From assembly GCF_019393635.1 (NCBI RefSeq), contig NC_057862.1, positions 264,320,441-264,384,440 on the forward strand: a stretch of DNA of 64,000 nt, written 5' to 3'. The notes beneath the pieces were generated by a model. That model searched no databases. It was not told the origin of the DNA and was given only the letters and a program-made list of their open reading frames with translations. This DNA is from Dromiciops gliroides (taxonomy: Eukaryota > Chordata > Mammalia > Microbiotheria > Microbiotheriidae). Shown here piece after piece: positions 59,194-64,000 of the stretch (position 1 is the stretch's first letter; the number at the start of each line of letters is the position of its first letter). The position numbers and the translations under genes were made by a program.

Positions 59194-59460
59194 TTCTCAT
59201 TCAGAGGGGCCGTGTGGAGGATGACTAAGAGAGGGAACTCAAGAACACTGAGCACAAGGAGACCCCTTATAATAAGAAGTGAACAATGAAGCTAAAACAT
59301 CCTTCAAGGTCTATTGTTTCTTCCCAATTCCCAGTGAATTCTCAGATCCCATCGAATGCATCCATCCCTCTTTCTCTTATATATGTATGTATGTATGCAC
59401 GTGTCTGTCTGTGTCTGTCCATGTAATCTCCTTTGTGTACCTGAGAAACTTTCCTGTTTC

Positions 59461-59613
59461 TTTTTTATCATTAAAGTATTTTATTTTTTTCCAGTTACAT
59501 ATAAAGATAGTTCTCAACTTTTGTATATACAAGCTTTCCAATTTCAGATTTTTTTATCGCTGCCTCCCCTCCTTCCCCCTTCCCCTAGACAACAGGCAAT
59601 CTGATATAGGTTT

Positions 59614-59652
<39 letters not shown>

Positions 59653-62382
59653 ATATTAAACGTATTTCTGTATTAGTCATGCTATAAGAGAAAAATCAGA
59701 GCAATGAGGAAAAACCTCAAAATAGAAAAACAACAGCACCAAAAACAAAAGAAATAGTATGGTTCATTCAGCATCTATACTCCCCAGTTCTTTTTTTTGT
59801 TTCCTGGATTTGGAGATCCTCTTCCATCATGAGTCCCCTGGAACTCTTCTGTACCATTGCATTGGTGAGAAGAATCTAGTCCATCACAGTAGATCAATAC
59901 ACAATGTTGATGATACTGTGTACAATGTTCTTTTGGTTCTGCCCATCTCACTCATCATCAGCCCATGCAAGACCCTTCAGGTTTCTCTGAACTCCTCCTG
60001 CTCATCATTTCTTTTTTTTGTTTGTTTGTTTGTTTTTTGTTTTTTTTTTTTGCGGGGCAATGGGGGTTAAGTGACTTGCCCAGGGTCACACAGCTAGTGT
60101 CAAGTGTCTGAGGCTGGATTTGAACTCAGGTACTCCTGAATCCAGGGCCAGTGCTTTATCCACTGCGCCACCTAGCCGCCCCCCTTCATTTCTTATAGCA
60201 TAATAGTACTCCAATACATTCATATACCACAACTTGTCCAGCCATTCCCCAATTGATGGGCATCCCCTCAACTTCCAATTCCTTGCCACCACATAAAGAG
60301 CAGCTATAAATATTTTTGTACATGTGGGTCCTTTTCCCTTTCCATGATCCCTTTGGAAAAAAGACCCAAAAGTGGTATTGCTGGGTCAAAGGGTATGCAC
60401 AGCTTTATAGTCCTTTAGGCATAATTCCAAATTGCTCTCCAGAATGGTTGGATCAGTTCACAGCTCCACCAACAATGCATTAGTGTTCCAATTTTTCCAC
60501 AGCTTCTCCAACATTTATTATTTTCCTTTTTTGTCATTTTAGCCAATCTGATAGGTGTCAGAGGTGGTACCTCAGAGTTGTTTTAATTCTCATCTCTCTA
60601 ATCATTAGAGATTTAGAGCATTTTTTTCATATGGGAATAGATAGCTTTGATTTCTTCATCAGAAAACTGCCTGTTCATATCCTTTGACCATTTCTCAATT
60701 GGGGAATGACTTGGATTCTTATAAATTTTATTTAGTTCCCTATGTATTTTAGAAATGAGGCCTTTATCAGAAGTACTGGCCATAAAAATTGTTTCCCAGC
60801 TTTCTGCCTCCCTTCTAATTTTGGATACATTGCTTCTGTTTGTACAAAACCTTTTTAATTTAATGTAATCAAAATCATCCATTTTGCATTTTATAATATT
60901 CTCTATCTCTTCTTTGGTCATAAACTGTCCTTCTTTCCAAAGATCTGAAAGGTAGACTATTCCTTTCTCTCCCAATTTACCTATGGTATCACCTCTTATG
61001 TCTAAATCATGTATCTATTTTGACCTTATTTTAGTATAAGGTGTGAGATGTTGGTCTATGCCTAATTTCTGCCATACTATCTTCCAGTTTTCCCAGCAGT
61101 TTTTGTCAAATACTGAGTTCCTATCCCAGAAGCTGGAGTCTTTGGGTTTATCAAACACTACATTACTAGTGTCATTTACTACTGTGTTTCCTGTGCCCAG
61201 CCTATTCCATTGATCCTCCACTCTATTTCTTAGCCAGTACCAGATAGTTTTGATGACTGCTGCTTTATAGTAAAGCTCCAGGTTTGGTACAGCTAACCCA
61301 TGAAGTTGGTAGAACTCCTTCTTCAGTTTTTTTTCCAAATAATTTGTATAATATTGGAATTAATTGTTCTTTAAATGATTGGTAAAATTTGCCTGTAAAC
61401 CCATCTGGCCCTGGGGATTTTTTCTTAGGGAGTTCGTTAATGGCTTGTTCAATTTCTTTTTCTAATATGGGCTTATTTAAGGATTTTATTTCCTCTTCAG
61501 TTAACCTGGGCAATTTGTATTTTTGTAAATATTCATCCATTTCCATTTAGATTGTAAAATTTATTGGCATACAGTTGGGCAAAATAATTCCTAATTATTG
61601 ATTTAATTTCCACTTCATTGGTGGTAACATCACCCTTTTTATTTTTGATACTGGTAATTTGGTTTTCTTCTTTCTTTTTTTTAATCAAATTGACCAATAT
61701 TTTATCTATTTTATTAGTTTTTTCATAAAACCAGCTCTTAGTTTTATTAATTAATTCTATAGTTTTCTTGCTTTCAATATTATTAATTTCTCCTTTAATT
61801 TTCAGGATCTCTGGTTTAGCATTTAATTGGGGATTTCTAATTTGTTCTTTTTCTAGCTTTTTAAGTTGCATGCCCAATTCATTAATCTCTTCTTTCTCTT
61901 TTTTTATTCATGTAAGAATTTAGAGCTATAAATTTTCCCATAAGCACTGCTTTGGCTGCATCCCATAGATTTTGGTATGTTGTCTTATTATTGTCATTCT
62001 CTTGGATAAAGTTATTGATTGTTTCTATGATTTGTTGTTTGACCCATTCATTCTTTAGAATGAAATTATTTAGTTTCCAATTGATTTTCAGTCTACTTTT
62101 CCATGGCTCTTTCTTACATGTAATTTTTATTGCATTATGATCTGAGAAGGATGTATTTACTATTTCTGCCTTCCTACATTTGACTATGATGTTTTTGTGC
62201 CCTAATACATGGTCAGTTTTTGAAAATGTGCCATGTACTGCTGAGAAAAAGGTATATTCCTTTCTATCCCCATTCAATTTTCTCCAGACATCTATCATGT
62301 CTAACTGTTCTAGCAATCTATTCACCTCTTTCACTTCTTTCTTATTTATTTTTTGGCTAGATTTATCTAATTCTGAGAGGGG
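59461..62382 (-). mobile_element. L1 LINE, 5'-truncated, with 18-bp target duplication
   Basis: The insertion is flanked by GAGAAACTTTCCTGTTTC at 59443-59460 and 62383-62400. Reading the minus strand: endonuclease C-terminal part (62334-61882, with FFSAVHGTFSKTDHVLG), the linker region (61877-61533), RT N-terminal part (61546-61335, with [13 protein letters not shown]), then a jump to sequence after the RT core (61338-61015, starting [18 protein letters not shown]), the C-terminal domain (60975-60613) and 3' UTR. The catalytic FADD region is missing through an internal deletion at about 61335. Several frames remain open over 90-150 codons, so it is younger than the L1s in the duplication. A SINE sits at 60014. 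Confidence 0.92.
60014..60185 (-). repeat. SINE inside the L1
   Basis: Reverse-orientation SINE with target duplication TCATTTCTT (60005-60013 and 60186-60194). Confidence 0.9.
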
Positions 62383-62581
62383 GAGAAACTTTCCTGTTTC
62401 TAATGTCTATAGGCACAGAGAGTTGTGTTCTTTTAATATTTTACATGTATTGTACATGGTCACTGATTTTTCTGAAGTTGTCAAACATGAGGCAAATCAA
62501 GAATTATTAAACATTTAATATGCATATCCTATAGCATTTTCATTGTGCATGTGGAAAACATATCTGCTGGTAGGTACCTCT

Positions 62582-62690
62582 TCTCTGTCTCTGTCTCTTT
62601 GTCTCTATCTCTCTCTGTTTCTGTCTGTCTCTCTCTCTCTGTTTCTGTCTGTCTGTCTATCTGTCTGTCTGTCTCTCTCTATATATCACA
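62582..62690. repeat. Microsatellite (TCTG/TCTC)n
   Basis: About 110 bp of imperfect TCTG and TCTC repeats, directly left of an LTR. The open frames over it are low complexity. Confidence 0.9.
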
Positions 62691-63440
62691 CATGGACCTG
62701 GGGTACCTCAGAAGTTTTCTGGGGGCAATCAGGGAACCTTCTGCTTGAGAAGTTAAACCAAAGGACAGGCACACCTAAAGAGATAAGGGGAACCCTTAAG
62801 GGTATGAATTAACTCTAGGATCACCTCCCTTCATTCCAGTTTCCCCCACCCCTCAGGAAGATAAGACTAGGTGTAGCTGCTATCTGACTGTTGCCAGAGG
62901 GGACAGAGATAGCTTGAGAGATAAGAGCTGCCAACTTCCCAACTTCCCCCAGCCACCACCACCACAACTCTCTGTGCCTATGTGTGTGTATATGCCCTCC
63001 CTCAGGTAATAACCCCCAATAAGGGAACTTTCCACAGTCACATGATCACCCCATCAGTCCCGCCACCATCGGTCCTCTATAAAAGTATTTGCCTTTCTCC
63101 TGCTAGAGGAGCTAGGTATCTCAGAGAACCAGGTCTCTGTACTATGCTCTCTCCCCTATTTCTAGCGCCTAAATAAAATATTATTTTATTCTTATTGGAT
63201 TTGTGTGTGAGACTGTGTAAATCTTTTTTAATCATAAAAGTATTTTATTGTTTTCCAGTTATATGTAAAGAGTTTTCAACATTTGTTTTCATAAGATTTT
63301 TAGTTCCAAATTTTTCTCCCTCCATCCCTTCCCCCCCCCAAGTTCCCTCCCTCCTCCTCAAGGTGTAATTCTTTAAAGAGGAATTCCTAAGGACCCACAG
63401 CACCCCAACACTCCTATCCCCCACCATTTATCCCATAACA
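62691..63440 (+). mobile_element. LTR related to the solo LTR at 50079, itself interrupted (fossil)
   Basis: Shares the TCTGGGGG..CAGGGAAC stretch, a CTATAAAAG box near 63078, AAATAAAAT near 63170 and the same 3' end (GTGTAATTCTTTA through CCCATAACA). The middle of its U5 is split by an L1 tail. The left edge is uncertain. Confidence 0.75.
63229..63362 (-). mobile_element. L1 3' tail inserted in the LTR
   Basis: About 134 bp of reverse L1 3' end between TGTAAATCTTT (63216) and TGTAATTCTTT (63364), its target duplication. Other copies of this L1 end are at 4030 and 49020. Confidence 0.8.
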
Positions 63441-63482
63441 CCATACATATTATGAAATATATATATATATTTTACATATACA

Positions 63483-63900
63483 TGTAAAACACCACCATTT
63501 ACCCAGAACTGATTGATCCTCATCTATTCCCCATTCCCAGGACAATGATTCACCTGGTGCTGACCAAGGTTTGTCAATTCCAGACTCTTGATTTGTTTTA
63601 TGCATCTCCCCTAAACAAACTATCCCCTCCCAAAGATTCCCAAGCTTACTTGCTGAACTTTAGGTTATTATGTAAAAAGGTTCATTTACATTAAGTAGTT
63701 TCTATATGTGACAAACTTACTTTTCCCAAGGGCAGTCTCATAGCTTCCTCTGTCTTGTTACCCCACAGAAACCCTGTCCTCAGTCCCCATCTTTGGGTAT
63801 TCCTAGCAATCTTGCTTTGCAATCCTCTGAGATTTAGCTCCTCTGCCCAAATTAAAGACCTTGTATCTCCTATTTTGATTTTTTCATTAATTTTCAGGTT
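63483..63900 (+). mobile_element. Third copy of the gammaretrovirus-like LTR (fossil)
   Basis: Matches 14784-15205 and 17458-17895 (shared TTCATTTACATTAAGTAG, CTTTGGGTATTCC, ATTAAAGAC). What follows (63901-64000) does not match the DNA after the other two copies, so it may be a 5' LTR followed by leader sequence, or a solo LTR. Confidence 0.75.
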
Positions 63901-64000
63901 AATATATAGAGTTTCTTCCAGGATTTGAAGGCTCCATGTCCACCCAGCCACCATTTTTGAATGGCTGTAGTTTATTTTTATGGACTATGTGTGGGCATTC

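Larger units (their letters stand above)
42391..59355 (+). repeat. Segmental duplication copy B (L1 + V upstream flank + IGHV gene 3)
   Basis: Partner of 1538-9420. It retains parts lost from A (RT core at about 51200-52450, L1 tail and flank at 54760-56268) and has gained an LTR element (43544-47529), a solo LTR (50079-50687) and several SINEs. Confidence 0.85.

Noticed and set aside
62582-62690. CRISPR-like or regulatory tandem array
   Set aside because: Simple TCTG/TCTC microsatellite.

Overview
The window is marsupial (metatherian) nuclear DNA from the variable-gene part of an immunoglobulin heavy-chain (IGH) locus. Two things point there. It holds three open, plus-strand IGHV segments with marsupial-like clan III frameworks (ESGGD at the N-terminus, [12 protein letters not shown] in FR1). 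It is also dense in a tRNA-headed, MIR-core SINE of the MAR1/SINE1 type and in marsupial-style L1. I cannot name the species. No D, J or C segment, tRNA, rRNA or CRISPR array was found. All three V genes read left to right, so D-J-C should lie beyond the right end.

Layout: 1-1401 is the 3' part of an old LTR element. 1538-9420 is segmental-duplication copy A (a rearranged L1, V upstream flank, IGHV gene 1 at 8814-9249). 9425-12000 holds L1 and SINE fragments. 12060-24840 is a mosaic of fossil gammaretrovirus-like sequence: a plus-strand pol with its LTR, a partial second copy, and a minus-strand element with an LTR and an env transmembrane remnant, interleaved with L1. 25000-29200 is V-type intergenic DNA, including what looks like the upstream flank of a V gene that is no longer there. 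IGHV gene 2 is at 29324-29759. 30000-42390 is SINE, L2, L1, a beta-like fossil LTR and internal region, a short LTR element with clean 4-bp target duplications (36660-38795), and one unrecognised GC-richer stretch (41100-42390). 42391-59355 is duplication copy B, with the same L1-to-V order as copy A, enlarged by an LTR element (43544-47529), a solo LTR (50079-50687) and SINEs, and ending in IGHV gene 3 (58716-59155). 59461-62382 is a 5'-truncated L1 with an 18-bp target duplication. The right end carries two further LTRs.

Each V gene has the full set of parts: octamer ATGCAAAT about 115-130 bp before the ATG, a TATA-like A-rich box, a 46-nt leader exon, an 83-87 bp intron with GT/AG ends, a V exon with the invariant Cys, Trp and Cys, and an RSS with a perfect CACAGTG heptamer. 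The best nonamer sits after 22 bp in all three. Genes 1 and 3 are products of the A/B duplication. Gene 2 is a more diverged relative whose FR2 carries Glu where VH domains normally have Gly44.

Most of the remaining DNA is interspersed repeat. I did not find a clearly new biological system. The most informative signals are the datable duplication history of the V units, the apparent lost V unit, the odd FR2 of gene 2 and the unidentified 41.1-42.4 kb segment. Repeat boundaries were read by eye and may be off by some bases.
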